Source of the DNA: Paractinoplanes abujensis
Lineage (GTDB): Bacteria > Actinomycetota > Actinomycetes > Mycobacteriales > Micromonosporaceae
Assembly: GCF_014204895.1 (NCBI RefSeq)
Contig: NZ_JACHMF010000001.1
Coordinates: 992,001-1,056,000, forward strand
Direction of reading: 5' to 3'
Length of the DNA stretch: 64,000 bases
Shown: in pieces, positions 33,616 to 42,914 of the stretch
Position numbering within the stretch: the first letter of the stretch is position 1
Layout of the letters: each line of letters opens with the position of its first letter
The notes under the pieces: generated by a model
The model's input: the letters and a program-made list of their open reading frames with translations, nothing else
Told to the model about the DNA's origin: nothing
Databases searched by the model: none
Translations under genes and position numbers: made by a program

Positions 33616-34473
33616 TCAGGTGATGGCGAGCGCGAAACCGGCCGTCGGGATCGCGAAGACCAGGGACAGGGCGGCCATCCGCGGGATGGTGGGGCGCCGG
33701 GTCAGGATCGCGTACGCGGTCACCAGCAAGGGAACGGTGACCAGCTGCGGCCCGAGGGTCGAGCGGGGGACCACAGTGTCGGTGGCGGCGCACAGCAGCG
33801 CGACTGCCAGGGCCGAGACCCAAAGAGCCAGACCCACCCCGTACGCCGTACGGGCTCCGAAACGTACGGCGAACGTGGTGTCCCCGGCGCCGGTGTCGGC
33901 GGGCAGGTCGGTGACCGTGGTCGGCACATAGACGGCGGCCGCGAAGAGCAGGCCGATCAGCGCGAACTGCCACGGGAAGTCCAGCGGGTCGCCGGTGACG
34001 GCCCAGCCCGCGGCGGGTGAGACCACGCCGACGACCAGGGCGTTGACCGCTACGTCCCAGCCGGGGCGGGTCTTCAGGCGCAGCGGGGGAGCGCTGTACG
34101 CCCAGCCCAGCAGCAGCACCCCGGCCACGCCCAGCACGAACAGCGGGCCGATGAACAGGGCCGTGAGCAGCGCGGCGGCTGCGATCCGGCGGTACCAGCG
34201 GCGCAGGGTCGCGGGGCCGACCTCGCCGGTGACCAGGGGCGCGGTGGCCTTGCGCGGGTTGACCCGGTCGCTGGGCAGGTCGTGCAGGTCGTTCTGGGTC
34301 AGCACGGCCCCCCACACCAGCGGGCCCAGCACGAGCAGGGCCAGCAGCGTGCGGGGCGGGTCGACCGGGGTGAGCTGCCGGTCGGCCAGCACCAGGCCCA
34401 GGTAGGCCGGCACCCACGAGACGGGCCAGAACCACGGCCGCGACACCGCGACCACCAGAGTGGCTGCTGTCAT
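33616..34473 (-). CDS. UbiA family prenyltransferase
   Basis: 285 residues from the ATG at 34473. About nine hydrophobic helices are visible. The two aspartate-rich prenyl-diphosphate/magnesium motifs are present: NDLHDLPSD (Asn61, Asp62, Asp65, Asp69) and DLPADTGAGD in the second half. It transfers an isoprenyl chain onto an acceptor in the membrane. The sequence around the motifs (QNDLHDLPSDRVNPRKATAPLVTGEV) resembles chlorophyll-synthase-like and SCO-type UbiA members rather than UbiA or MenA proper, and the acceptor is unknown. No isoprenoid genes flank it. A shifted frame over the same DNA is a shadow. Confidence 0.85.
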   Translation of the reverse strand: MTAATLVVAVSRPWFWPVSWVPAYLGLVLADRQLTPVDPPRTLLALLVLGPLVWGAVLTQNDLHDLPSDRVNPRKATAPLVTGEVGPATLRRWYRRIAAAALLTALFIGPLFVLGVAGVLLLGWAYSAPPLRLKTRPGWDVAVNALVVGVVSPAAGWAVTGDPLDFPWQFALIGLLFAAAVYVPTTVTDLPADTGAGDTTFAVRFGARTAYGVGLALWVSALAVALLCAATDTVVPRSTLGPQLVTVPLLVTAYAILTRRPTIPRMAALSLVFAIPTAGFALAIT

Positions 34474-34548
34474 GCCCCGGATCGTGCCCGGCGCGGGCTG
34501 ACAGGGGCCTGAGAAAATTACCCACCGCGACGGAGAAGACTGGGTATC

Positions 34549-35046
34549 GTGCGCATCGTGCTGATCCGGCAGTTCACCGAGTCCGACTGGCCGCAGGTGT
34601 GGGAGATCGTGCGGGCGGTGGTCCGCGCCGCCGACACGTTCACCTATGACCCTGCGCTGACCGAGCAGCAGGCCCGCGCGATCTGGCTCGAGGCGCCGCC
34701 GGGCGAGACGGTGGTCGCGGTCGACGGCGACGAGGTGCTGGGCACGGCCAAGGTCGGCCCCAACAAGCCCGGCCCGGGCTCGCATGTGGCCACCGCCAGT
34801 TTCATGGTCGCCCCGGTCAGCCGGGGCCGGGGCGTGGGCACGGCGCTGTGCCGGTTCGCTCTCGAGTGGGCCAAGCAGCACGGGTACGCGGGCATGCAGT
34901 TCAACGCCGTGGCCGAGTCCAACAAGTCGGCCGTCGCGATCTACGAGCGTCTCGGCTTCTCCGTCGTGGGCACGGTCCCCGGCGCCTTCGCCCACCCCGT
35001 CGAGGGTCGCGTGGGTCTGCACATCATGTACGCAGACTTGAGCTGA
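34549..35046 (+). CDS. GNAT family N-acetyltransferase
   Basis: 165 residues, starting at the GTG at 34549 (GGAGAAG about ten bases upstream; an in-frame GTG at 34558 is an alternative). The acetyl-CoA pyrophosphate loop is RGRGVG (92-97), followed by NAVAESNKSAVAIYERLGF, the usual GNAT beta5-alpha4 region. The sequence IRQFTESDWPQVWEIVRAVVRAADTFTYDP is close to phosphinothricin/amino-acid acetyltransferase-like members, but the substrate is unproven. It is divergent from UbiA and overlaps the convergent PARG-like gene by 23 bp. Confidence 0.9.
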   Translation: MRIVLIRQFTESDWPQVWEIVRAVVRAADTFTYDPALTEQQARAIWLEAPPGETVVAVDGDEVLGTAKVGPNKPGPGSHVATASFMVAPVSRGRGVGTALCRFALEWAKQHGYAGMQFNAVAESNKSAVAIYERLGFSVVGTVPGAFAHPVEGRVGLHIMYADLS

Positions 35047-35788
35047 AGGCGGCGCGCATCCGGTCCGGGCCGTACACCGCGAACACCACTTCGTCGAACC
35101 ACGCGCACTCGCGCAGCACCCGCGCGAAGATGTCGGCCACGACGGCCGGGTCGTTGCCGAAGACGCCGCACCCCCAGGCGCCCAGCACGAGCCGCCGGTG
35201 ACCGTGGGCGGCGGCGATCGCGAGGATCCGCGCGGCCCGTCTTTCGAGCACGGTGGGCACACCGGGCGCCAGCGACGGTTGCTGCCGCACGATCTCGGTC
35301 AGGTTGGGCGCGGCCGCGGTGAGGAACGAGACCTCGTACGCCTGGTCGAGCAGTTCGCCGTCGTCGTCGCGGAACACCGGCACGCCCGGGGAGTAGATCA
35401 CCCGGTCGCTGTAGCTCAGGTCTTTGTGCGCACGGTGGTAGGAGTAGAAGTCGCCCGCCGCCCGGAGGCAGGGGTAGAGCGCCGAACTGCGCGCGATGCT
35501 TTCCTCCTGCGCTTCCCGGCCGTTGAGGAAGCCGCCGCCCGGGCTGCGGGCCGACGCGAAGACCAGCGCCGCCACGTCACCGCCGAGCCGGCGCGCCGCG
35601 GCCAGGGTCGTCTCGCCGGTCACGGTGATGGCAGCCGTCCGCGGGCCGGGCGGAGGCGGCAGCGGGGTGTCCGGGAGGTAGAGCCGGGTCCCCGCCACCG
35701 CGCGCTCCACGCCGGGATAGTCGCCGCGCTCGGTGATGGCCACGGTCTCGTGGGCGATCTCGCGTAGCCGGATGCTCATCGACTTCAT
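35024..35788 (-). CDS. Microbial-type poly(ADP-ribose) glycohydrolase (TIGR02452/DUF2263)
   Basis: 254 residues from the ATG at 35788; an in-frame ATG three codons later is possible. The PARG signature is complete: SPGGGFLNGREAQEE, with Gly84-86 and catalytic Gln94-Glu95-Glu96. C-terminal macrodomain features are present (VLGAWGCGVFGNDPAVVADIFARVL). Bacterial members remove ADP-ribose chains from proteins or nucleic acids, exo-cleaving the terminal unit. It lies 29 bp downstream of the AraC-type regulator on the same strand and could be co-transcribed. No ADP-ribosyltransferase gene is visible nearby. Confidence 0.88.
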   Translation of the reverse strand: MKSMSIRLREIAHETVAITERGDYPGVERAVAGTRLYLPDTPLPPPPGPRTAAITVTGETTLAAARRLGGDVAALVFASARSPGGGFLNGREAQEESIARSSALYPCLRAAGDFYSYHRAHKDLSYSDRVIYSPGVPVFRDDDGELLDQAYEVSFLTAAAPNLTEIVRQQPSLAPGVPTVLERRAARILAIAAAHGHRRLVLGAWGCGVFGNDPAVVADIFARVLRECAWFDEVVFAVYGPDRMRAAFSSSLRT

Positions 35789-35817
35789 GCGTCGAGTATC
35801 CCGGCTGGACCGTGCGC

Positions 35818-36723
35818 TCATGGGGTGCGGGAAGCGCGGTAGGCCCGCGGCGACAACCCGGTCAGGCGCTTGAACGCGTTGCTCAGCGCGCTCTCCGAGC
35901 CGTACCCCACCGATCGCGCGATCGCCGCCACGGTGCCGTCGTCGCGGCGCAGCCGGGCCGCCGCCAGTTCGATCCGCCAGCGGGTCAGGTATTCGAGCGG
36001 CCCCTGCCCGACGACGCGGCGGAAGCGGGCGGCCATGGTCGAGCGGGACACCGACGCGCGCGACGCCAGTTCGGCCACCGTCCACGCGTACGCGGGCTCG
36101 CCGTGCAGCAGCCGCAGCGCCGGGCCGACCACCGGGTCGGCCAGCCCGGCCAGCCACCCGGAGTCCGGCGGGGCCAGCGACACGTGCAGGCGCAGCACGT
36201 GGATCAGCATGACCAGCGCCAGATGTTCGGCCACCAGGGCCGCCCCGAGCGGACGCTCCCGCATCTCGGTCTCGATCTGTTCGAGCGCCCACCGCACCGT
36301 GGCCGCCGACGGGCTGGCCCCCGGCACGTGCACGACCGGCGGCAGCGCGTCGAGCAGCAGCTCCCGGGCCCGCTCGCCGAAGTCGAAGCGCCCGCCGAGC
36401 AGGAACACGTCGTCGCCCGTGCCGGCCCGGCCGGTGCCCCCGGCGAAGATCACTGCGGCCGGGATCGTGGGCCACGTCAGGTCGCTGGCCAGCGTGAACG
36501 CCACCGGCCGGGTCAGCAGGAAGCAGTCGCCGGGGTTGAGCTCGTAGGTCACGTCCGCCACCAGCAGCAGGCACCGTCCCCGCCGTACGGCATTGAACTT
36601 GACCGCGGGCGTGGGCGCGAACGACACCGCCCAGTCGCCACCCGCGACCAGTCCGGCGGAGAAGCTGCTGCTCGCGCCGACGAGGGCCAGCACGTCTTCG
36701 AGGGGATCGGCGTGGACGCTCAC
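35818..36723 (-). CDS. AraC family regulator with cupin_6 domain
   Basis: 301 residues from the GTG at 36723 (VSVHADPLEDVLALV), where cupin_6-AraC proteins usually begin; an ATG at 36759 adds 12 residues. The N-terminal AraC-binding cupin spans ~10-190 (VKFNAVRRGRCLLLVADVTYELNPGDCFLL). The C-terminal double HTH spans ~200-300 (WTVAELASRASVSRSTMAARFRRVVGQGPLEYLTRWRIELAAARL, then SVGYGSESALSNAFKRLTGLSPRAYR). It is divergent from the SDR gene across 59 bp. Such AraC/SDR pairs usually mean the regulator controls the reductase. Confidence 0.9.
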   Translation of the reverse strand: MSVHADPLEDVLALVGASSSFSAGLVAGGDWAVSFAPTPAVKFNAVRRGRCLLLVADVTYELNPGDCFLLTRPVAFTLASDLTWPTIPAAVIFAGGTGRAGTGDDVFLLGGRFDFGERARELLLDALPPVVHVPGASPSAATVRWALEQIETEMRERPLGAALVAEHLALVMLIHVLRLHVSLAPPDSGWLAGLADPVVGPALRLLHGEPAYAWTVAELASRASVSRSTMAARFRRVVGQGPLEYLTRWRIELAAARLRRDDGTVAAIARSVGYGSESALSNAFKRLTGLSPRAYRASRTP

Positions 36724-36782
36724 GCAACTATCTTGGACCCTGAACCATTCACAGTCCAACGACGGTGACGCATTCTCGAGTC

Positions 36783-37649
36783 ATGACACGGATCCGCACT
36801 CCCTTCACCGCCGAGTCCACCGCCGCCGAGGTGCTGGCCGGCCTCGACCTGACCGGCCGGCGCATCCTGATCACGGGCGGCACGTCCGGTCTGGGCCGCG
36901 CCGCCGCGACAGCGCTGCGCGAGCGGGGCGCCGAGGTCGTCACCCCCGTACGAGGGGAACTTGATCTTGCTGATATGGACTCGGTGGAAGCGTTCTCGAC
37001 GGACGAGCTCGACGTGATCATCGCCAACGCCGGCGTCATGGCCGTTCCGGAGCGCCGCCTCACCAAGATCGGCTGGGAGTCGCAGCTGGCGATCAACTTC
37101 CTCGGCCACTTCCGGCTGATCAGCAAGGCTGCCCTGAAGCCGGAGGCCCGGATCGTCATGGTGAGCTCCGGAGCCCAGCTGCGGGCGGGCGTCGACTTCG
37201 ACGACCTGCACTTCGAGAGCCGCCCGTACGACCCCTGGGTCGCCTACAGCCAGTCGAAGGCGGCCGAGGTGCTGCTCGCGGTCGCGCTCGGCCGCCACCG
37301 GCCCGGTGTCACGGCCAACGCCATGACGCCCGGCCGCATCCACACCAACCTGCAGCGTCACCTCGACCCCGCGACCATGCGGGCGATGGGCGCGATGGAC
37401 GACGACGGCAACCTGATCCACGCCGAGGGCTTCAAGACACCCGAGCAGGGTGCCGCCGGCGAGGTCCTGCTGGCCGTGTCGCCGCTGCTCGAGGGCGTCA
37501 CCGGGCGTTACTTCGACGAGGACAACCAGGAGGCCGCGGTGGTGCCGGGCGGCCCCGAGCCGTCGACCGGCGTGGCCGAGTGGTCGGTCGACCCCGCCGC
37601 CGCCGACCGGCTGTGGGAGCTCGCCGAAGAGGCCGTCAGGACGCGGTGA
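36783..37649 (+). CDS. Short-chain dehydrogenase/reductase
   Basis: 288 residues from the ATG at 36783; an ATG at 36765 is also in frame. The cofactor motif TGGTSGLG is at 31-38, NAG at 82-84, the catalytic serine near Ser129 and YSQSK with Tyr155 and Lys159. It belongs to the larger, WW-oxidoreductase-like classical SDRs. The acidic residue expected for NAD preference is not clear (PVRGELDLAD), so NADP is possible. It is divergent from the AraC regulator that probably controls it. The 3' end overlaps the convergent hydrolase gene by 14 bp. Confidence 0.92.
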   Translation: MTRIRTPFTAESTAAEVLAGLDLTGRRILITGGTSGLGRAAATALRERGAEVVTPVRGELDLADMDSVEAFSTDELDVIIANAGVMAVPERRLTKIGWESQLAINFLGHFRLISKAALKPEARIVMVSSGAQLRAGVDFDDLHFESRPYDPWVAYSQSKAAEVLLAVALGRHRPGVTANAMTPGRIHTNLQRHLDPATMRAMGAMDDDGNLIHAEGFKTPEQGAAGEVLLAVSPLLEGVTGRYFDEDNQEAAVVPGGPEPSTGVAEWSVDPAAADRLWELAEEAVRTR

Positions 37650-39252
37650 GCGGTGTGCTGATCGGCCCCTCGTTGCCGGAACGGTCAAGACCGCTGAGGC
37701 AGTACGTCACCGGGCCCGCGGGCGGCGCCGGGTCGACCACCTCGATGCCGGCCCGGCCGGTGGCCACCAGGGCGGCCGAGTCGCCCGCGACCCGATAGAG
37801 GGCCCAGCTCGTCGCGTCGTCGGTGGTGGCCTGGAACCGGATGCCCTTGTCGAAGCGGGCGGCCGAGGCCAGCCGGGGTGCGGGCGGGGCCGCGACGGGC
37901 AGCCGGGCCATGCGGGGCAGCAGCGCCGGCGAGGCGTAGTGCTTGTCGCGATAGCGGGTGACCGCCCCGAGCCGGTCGGCCCGGATCTGCTTGGCGCTGA
38001 AGTGCACCTGACCTTGCACGCCGAACTTGTCGTTCAGGACCATCTGGCGGTCGAGCATGGCCGGATCGCTCCAGTCACCCTCCTCGCCGATGCGGTAGTC
38101 GGCCAGGCCGATGTAGAGCTGCACCTGCGTGCCCTTGGTGAGCTTGGTCCACCAGGGCAGCAGCTTGGCGTAATCGGCCTTGTCGAAGCCGATCGTCCAG
38201 TACAGCTGGGGCACGATGTAGTCGAGCCAGCCCCGCTGCACCCATTTGCGGGTGTCGGCGAAGATCGCGTCGTACGCTTCCAGGCCCTTGCTCTGCGAAC
38301 CGTCGGGGTCGGTGGCGTAGTTGCGCCAGATGCCGAACGGGCTGATCCCGAACTTGACCCACGGCTTGAGCGCCTTGATCCGCTCGTCCATCTCGCGGAC
38401 CAGGGTGTCCACGTTGTCCCGCCGCCACTGCGCCCGCGGCTTGCCGCCGCCGTACTTGGCGTAGCTGGCGTCGTCGGGGAAGTCGCCCCCGGCCGGGTAG
38501 GGGTAGAAGAAGTCGTCGAAGTGCACGCCGTCGACGTCGTACTTCTGCACCGCCTCGAGCATGGAGTCCTCGACGAACTTGCGGGCGGCCGGGATGCCCG
38601 GGTCGAAGTAGAGCCGGGCCGTGCTCTGGCCGGCCGGGTGCGCGACGGCCCACTCCCGATGCTTGATCAGCGGGTGGTTGGGGGCGAGCTTGGCGAAGTC
38701 GGCGCCGGGGCCGGCCGGACCGGGCTGGGTGCCCCGATACGGGTTGAACCAGGCGTGGAACTCCAGATTGCGGGCGTGCGCTTCCTTGATCATGTAGTCC
38801 ATCGGGTCCCAGCCGGGCGACTTGCCGTCGCGCTTGCCGGTCAGCCATTCCGACCAGGGCGCGTACGCCGAAGGCCAGAACGCGTCACCGCTGGGCCGCA
38901 CATGCACGAAGATCGCGTTGTGCCGCTGCGCCACGGCCAGGTCGAGCCAGCGCTGATACTCCGCCTTGACCTGCGCCTGCGACAGCCCTCTGCGGCTCGG
39001 GAAGTCGATGTTGTTGACCGTGGTCAGCCACATGCCGCGCAGCTCGCGGGCCGCCTTCACCGGCACCGTGCCGCACTTGCCGGGGGTGCCCGGAGCGGGC
39101 GCCGAGGAGGCCGACGGCCAGGGCGCGCCGGCCGCCGCGGTGGGCTTGTAGGTGGCCGCCCGCAGCAACCCCAGGCCGAGGACCGCCGTCGCGAACAGCA
39201 CCGAGGCGAGGGCGAGGGTCAGCTTCACGGGTGGGCGGGGGAGGCGGAGCAT
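37636..39252 (-). CDS. Exported GHL10-like (family-10-type) glycoside hydrolase
   Basis: 538 residues. An N-terminal signal anchor (~9-31, LTLALASVLFATAVLGLGLLRAATY) is followed by a Pro/Ser/Ala linker. The TIM-barrel of the GHL10/DUF187 group runs from about residue 70 (ELRGMWLTTVNNIDFPSRRGLS), with FVHVRPSGDAFWPS, NLEFHAWFNPYRG, YDVDGVHFDDFFYPYP and WLDYIVPQLYWTIGF. A C-terminal Ig-like tail ends CLSGLDRSGNEGPIS. Relatives act on cell-wall or glycan substrates outside the cell; the exact bond is unknown. It follows glgA by only 20 bp on the same strand, so co-transcription is likely although a functional link is not obvious. Confidence 0.85.
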   Translation of the reverse strand: MLRLPRPPVKLTLALASVLFATAVLGLGLLRAATYKPTAAAGAPWPSASSAPAPGTPGKCGTVPVKAARELRGMWLTTVNNIDFPSRRGLSQAQVKAEYQRWLDLAVAQRHNAIFVHVRPSGDAFWPSAYAPWSEWLTGKRDGKSPGWDPMDYMIKEAHARNLEFHAWFNPYRGTQPGPAGPGADFAKLAPNHPLIKHREWAVAHPAGQSTARLYFDPGIPAARKFVEDSMLEAVQKYDVDGVHFDDFFYPYPAGGDFPDDASYAKYGGGKPRAQWRRDNVDTLVREMDERIKALKPWVKFGISPFGIWRNYATDPDGSQSKGLEAYDAIFADTRKWVQRGWLDYIVPQLYWTIGFDKADYAKLLPWWTKLTKGTQVQLYIGLADYRIGEEGDWSDPAMLDRQMVLNDKFGVQGQVHFSAKQIRADRLGAVTRYRDKHYASPALLPRMARLPVAAPPAPRLASAARFDKGIRFQATTDDATSWALYRVAGDSAALVATGRAGIEVVDPAPPAGPVTYCLSGLDRSGNEGPISTPLTAS

Positions 39253-39272
39253 GGGACCAGTGTGCCCTGTTG

Positions 39273-40472
39273 TCAGAGAACGGTCCGATACACCGCCAGG
39301 GTCTCCTCGGCGATCCGGGCCCAGCTGAACTTCTCGACCGCGCGGCGACGCCCGGCCAGCCCCAGCTCACGGGCGCGGGCCGGGTCCTGCACGAGCTCGG
39401 TCATCGCGGCGGCCAGGTCGGCCACGAACTTGTCGGGGTCGACCGGCGTGCCCGTGCCGTCCTGCAGCTGCTCGATCGGCACCAGCAGACCGGTCTCGCC
39501 GTCGGCCACCACCTCGGGGATCCCGCCGGTGGCCGTGGCCACCACTGCCGTCTCGCAGGCCATCGCCTCCAGGTTGACGATGCCCATGGGCTCGTAGATC
39601 GAGGGGCAGACGAACACCGTGGCGTGCGTGAGCACCTGCACGACCTCGTGCTTGGGCAGCATCTCCTGCACCCAGATCACGCCGCGCTCGTCGCGGGCCG
39701 CGCGCAGCTCGTCGGCCAGCCCTTCGACCTCGGCCGCGATCTCCTTGGTGTCGGGCGCCCCGGCCAGCAGCACGATCTGCGTCTCGGCGGGCAGCGAGCG
39801 GCAGGCTCGCAGCAGGTAGGGCAGGCCCTTCTGGCGGGTGATCCGGCCGACGAAGACGACGCTGGGCCGATTGAGGTCGATGCCCAGCCGCTCGATCACG
39901 TCGGTGCCCGGGTTAGGCGCGTAGATCGAGGTGTCGATGCCGTTGTAGACGACCTGGATCTTGTCCGGGTCGACCGAGGGGTAGGCGGTGATGACGTCCC
40001 GCTTCATGCCGCCGGAGACGGCGATGACCGCGTCGGCGTTCTCGATGGCCACCCGCTCGCAGAACGACGACAGCGCGTAACCGCCGCCCAGCTGCTCGGC
40101 CTTCCACGGCCGCAGCGGTTCCAGACTGTGCGTGGTGACGACGTGCGGCACCCCGTGCAGCAGCTTGGCCGTGTGCCCGGCGAAGTTCGCGTACCAGGTG
40201 TGGCTGTGCACGATGTCGGTGCCCCGGGCGCCCGCGGCGATCTCGAGGTCGACCCCCATCGTGCGCAGCGCGGCGTTCGCCCCGGCCAGCCCGGCGGGCT
40301 CGGGATACGCCGTCACGCCGGGCTCGTCGCGGGGTGCGCCGAAGCAGTGCACCCGCACGTCGGCCAGGTTGCGCAGATCGCGCGTCAGATACTCCAGATG
40401 GACGCCGGCGCCGCCGTACACCTCCGGCGGATATTCGCGGGAAATGAGGTCAACGCGCAATCTCTGGGCCAC
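39273..40472 (-). CDS. glgA: Actinobacterial glycogen synthase / maltose-1-phosphate synthase (GT4)
   Basis: 399 residues, GT-B fold. N-terminal SREYPPEVYGGAGVHLEYLTRDL binds the nucleotide sugar, the middle contains DIVHSHTWYANFAGH, and the C-terminal half has VVFVGRITRQKGLPYLLRA and CPSIYEPMGIVNLEAMACETAVVATATGGIPEVV, the retaining GT4 E-x7-E region. The mycobacterial equivalent (Rv1212c, GlgM) makes maltose-1-phosphate from ADP-glucose and glucose-1-phosphate for the GlgE pathway. Divergence from glgC across 135 bp is the arrangement seen in mycobacteria and fits that assignment. The ATG start at 40472 is consistent. Confidence 0.92.
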   Translation of the reverse strand: MAQRLRVDLISREYPPEVYGGAGVHLEYLTRDLRNLADVRVHCFGAPRDEPGVTAYPEPAGLAGANAALRTMGVDLEIAAGARGTDIVHSHTWYANFAGHTAKLLHGVPHVVTTHSLEPLRPWKAEQLGGGYALSSFCERVAIENADAVIAVSGGMKRDVITAYPSVDPDKIQVVYNGIDTSIYAPNPGTDVIERLGIDLNRPSVVFVGRITRQKGLPYLLRACRSLPAETQIVLLAGAPDTKEIAAEVEGLADELRAARDERGVIWVQEMLPKHEVVQVLTHATVFVCPSIYEPMGIVNLEAMACETAVVATATGGIPEVVADGETGLLVPIEQLQDGTGTPVDPDKFVADLAAAMTELVQDPARARELGLAGRRRAVEKFSWARIAEETLAVYRTVL

Positions 40473-40607
40473 GTCCGCAGCCTAATCCCTGAACCGAACT
40501 CTCGCGCTCGGGGACCAAGATCAGTTACCCTGTGCGTCGCCGGGAAGCCCACGGCGAGTTCCCTTCTTCGGCTGGCGCTCCGGCTGGCGGAAAGTTAGCG
40601 TCCTTCC

Positions 40608-41840
40608 ATGGCTGTCAAGGTGCTTGCGATCGTTCTGGCCGGTGGTGAAGGTAAGCGCCTCATGCCCCTGACGGCGGACCGGGCCAAACCCGGGGTCCCC
40701 TTCGGCGGCATCTACCGCATGATCGATTTCGTGCTGTCGAATCTGGCCAACGGCGGATTCCTCAAAATGGTGGTGCTGACCCAATACAAGTCGCACTCGC
40801 TGGACCGGCACATCTCCAAGACGTGGCGCATGTCGACCCTGCTCGGCAACTACGTCACCCCCGTCCCCGCGCAGCAGCGGCTCGGCCCCCGCTGGTTCGC
40901 CGGCTCGGCCGACGCCATCTGGCAGAGCCTCAACCTGATCAACGACGAGAAGCCGGACTACGTGATCGTGTTCGGCGCCGACCACATCTACCGCATGGAC
41001 CCGAGGCAGATGGTCAACGACCACATCGCCTCGGGGGCCTCCGTCACGGTGGCCGGCATCCGGCAGCCCAAGTCGATGTCCGACCAGTTCGGCGTCATCG
41101 ACGTGGCCGAGGACGGCAAGCGCATCCGGGCCTTCCGTGAGAAGCCGAAAGAGGTCGACGGGCTGCCCGGCTCGCCCGACGAGATCTACGCGTCGATGGG
41201 CAACTACATCTTCACGACCCGCGCGCTGATCGACGCCGTCTCCACCGACGCGCAGGACCCCGACAGCAAGCACGACATGGGCGGCAACATCATCCCCATG
41301 CTGGTCGAGCGGGGCGAGGCCAACGTCTACGACTTCCGCGACAACGAGGTGCCGGGAAGCCACGACCGCGACCGCGGCTACTGGCGCGACGTGGGCACGC
41401 TGGACTCGTTCTACGAGGCCCACATGGACCTCATCGCGACCGAGCCGATCTTCAACCTCTACAACCACGACTGGCCGATCTTCACCAACTACGGCTCGTG
41501 GCCGCCCGCGAAGTTCGTGCACGGCTACGACGACCGGCAGGGCCGCGCGATCGAGTCGATGATCTCGCCCGGGGTCGTGGTGTCGGGCTCGCTCGTCGAG
41601 CGCTCGGTCATCTCGCCCAACGTGCGGGTCAACTCGTGGGCCCACGTCGAGGGCTCGGTGCTGATGGAGGGCGTGTCGGTCGGCCGGCGCGCGATCATCC
41701 GCAACGCGATCATCGACAAGAACGTGGTCATCCCCGAGGGCGCGCAGATCGGCGTCGACCTCGACCGCGACCGCAAGCTCTACACCGTGTCGGACGGGGG
41801 AGTGGTCGTCATCGGCAAGGGGCAGAAAGTCGAACTGTGA
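40608..41840 (+). CDS. glgC: Glucose-1-phosphate adenylyltransferase
   Basis: 410 residues. The N-terminal nucleotidyltransferase motif is [25 protein letters not shown]. The sequence also has [34 protein letters not shown] and [18 protein letters not shown]. The C-terminal third is a left-handed beta-helix of hexapeptide-like repeats ([25 protein letters not shown]). It makes ADP-glucose from ATP and glucose-1-phosphate, the donor for glycogen and maltose-1-phosphate synthesis. It is divergent from glgA, and the 135-bp gap must carry both promoters. Confidence 0.96.
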   Translation: MAVKVLAIVLAGGEGKRLMPLTADRAKPGVPFGGIYRMIDFVLSNLANGGFLKMVVLTQYKSHSLDRHISKTWRMSTLLGNYVTPVPAQQRLGPRWFAGSADAIWQSLNLINDEKPDYVIVFGADHIYRMDPRQMVNDHIASGASVTVAGIRQPKSMSDQFGVIDVAEDGKRIRAFREKPKEVDGLPGSPDEIYASMGNYIFTTRALIDAVSTDAQDPDSKHDMGGNIIPMLVERGEANVYDFRDNEVPGSHDRDRGYWRDVGTLDSFYEAHMDLIATEPIFNLYNHDWPIFTNYGSWPPAKFVHGYDDRQGRAIESMISPGVVVSGSLVERSVISPNVRVNSWAHVEGSVLMEGVSVGRRAIIRNAIIDKNVVIPEGAQIGVDLDRDRKLYTVSDGGVVVIGKGQKVEL

Positions 41841-41878
41841 CTCCGGTTCGGGGCTGCGGATGGCGAGTCGAGCTTCAG

Positions 41879-42877
41879 CTATTTGCGGTCCCGCAGGGTC
41901 TGCGACGGGGACTCGCCGTACCGGTCCCGATAGGCCCCGGCGAACCGTCCGAGGTGCGTGAACCCCCAGCGGTACGCCACCTCGGACACGTTCACCTGCC
42001 ACGGGTCGGAGCGGGACAGTTCGGCGTGCACCCCGTCGAGGCGTACTCGGCGCAGATACGTCAGCGGTGACATGCCGACGTGCTGCCGGAACGACTCCTG
42101 CAACACGCGCACGCCCACCCCGGCGATCGAGGCGAGATCGGTGGCGGTGAACGGCCGCCACGGCTCGGCGTGCATGGCGTCCAAGGTCCGTTTCACCGTA
42201 CGGGGACGGTTGGGGCCCTGCATGCCCGCGGGCTCCTCGCCGTACGGGTGCTCGACGGTCAGGGCCAGGCCGCTGACCACCATGTCGCGCCACCGGGTGG
42301 CCATGCGCGGCTGCGACGAGAGCCCGTCACCGCGGCGCAGCTCGCCGAAGAGCAGGCGCACCAGGGCGACCCACGTCCGGCCCGGGGCGTCGATCACGTT
42401 GAAACTGTCGCCCAGCAGCAGCGGCGTCACCACCTGCTGATCGAGGGCGGCGTCGAGCTCACGCTCCAGGGCACCCCGGTCGACCTTGACGCTGAGCAGC
42501 CGGCAGTCACCCGGCCAGTCCAGGCTGATGTCGCCGACGGGCCGGTAGACCGCGGCCCGTGTCTCGTCGGCCAGCACGGTCGTGCCTCGATGCCGGGAGC
42601 GCAACATGCCGGTCAGCGGCGCGAGCACGTGATAGGACGTCTCGAGATCGGCGATCGCGACGTGGATGTCGCAGCCGTAACTGATCTCGCCCACCGTGAT
42701 CGGGCCCAGCGACACGACGTCCCCTCGGAAGGCGAACCCGGACCGGTCACCGACCGGGTTCACCTCGAGGGGACCGTAGAACATGCGACGGCAGAACGCC
42801 CTGGCCTCGTCCACATCGGTGGTGGCGAGCGAGAAGTGGGCGGACGCGTCCGGTCGGGTCTGCAGGCCGCCAGCCAT
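41879..42877 (-). CDS. AraC family regulator (AraC_binding_2 type)
   Basis: 332 residues from the ATG at 42877; an ATG seven codons upstream is possible. The N-terminal ~200 residues are the ligand-binding/dimerisation domain (HFSLATTDVDEARAFCRRMFYGPLEVNPV…RPVGDISLDWPGDCRLLSVKVDRGALERELDAAL). The C-terminal AraC DNA-binding domain has FTATDLASIAGVGVRVLQESFRQHVGMSPLTYLRRVRLDGVHAEL and VAYRWGFTHLGRFAGAYRDRYGESPSQTL. It resembles FeaR/AdpA-like activators that act on catabolic operons. No obvious target is adjacent: glgC is convergent and the DUF4331 cluster lies upstream on the same strand. Confidence 0.88.
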   Translation of the reverse strand: MAGGLQTRPDASAHFSLATTDVDEARAFCRRMFYGPLEVNPVGDRSGFAFRGDVVSLGPITVGEISYGCDIHVAIADLETSYHVLAPLTGMLRSRHRGTTVLADETRAAVYRPVGDISLDWPGDCRLLSVKVDRGALERELDAALDQQVVTPLLLGDSFNVIDAPGRTWVALVRLLFGELRRGDGLSSQPRMATRWRDMVVSGLALTVEHPYGEEPAGMQGPNRPRTVKRTLDAMHAEPWRPFTATDLASIAGVGVRVLQESFRQHVGMSPLTYLRRVRLDGVHAELSRSDPWQVNVSEVAYRWGFTHLGRFAGAYRDRYGESPSQTLRDRK

Positions 42878-42914
42878 GGCGTCCAGACTAGACCCCAACG
42901 GGCGCGGGCACCTT

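Noticed and set aside
33280..34020. Plus-strand 246-residue frame between the ABC operon and UbiA
   Set aside because: Antisense to the EAD-like gene and UbiA; composition is random Arg/Gly/Ser.
33569..34525. Alternative 318-residue minus-strand frame over the UbiA gene
   Set aside because: Arg/Gly/His-rich, no membrane helices; the neighbouring frame carries the UbiA motifs.
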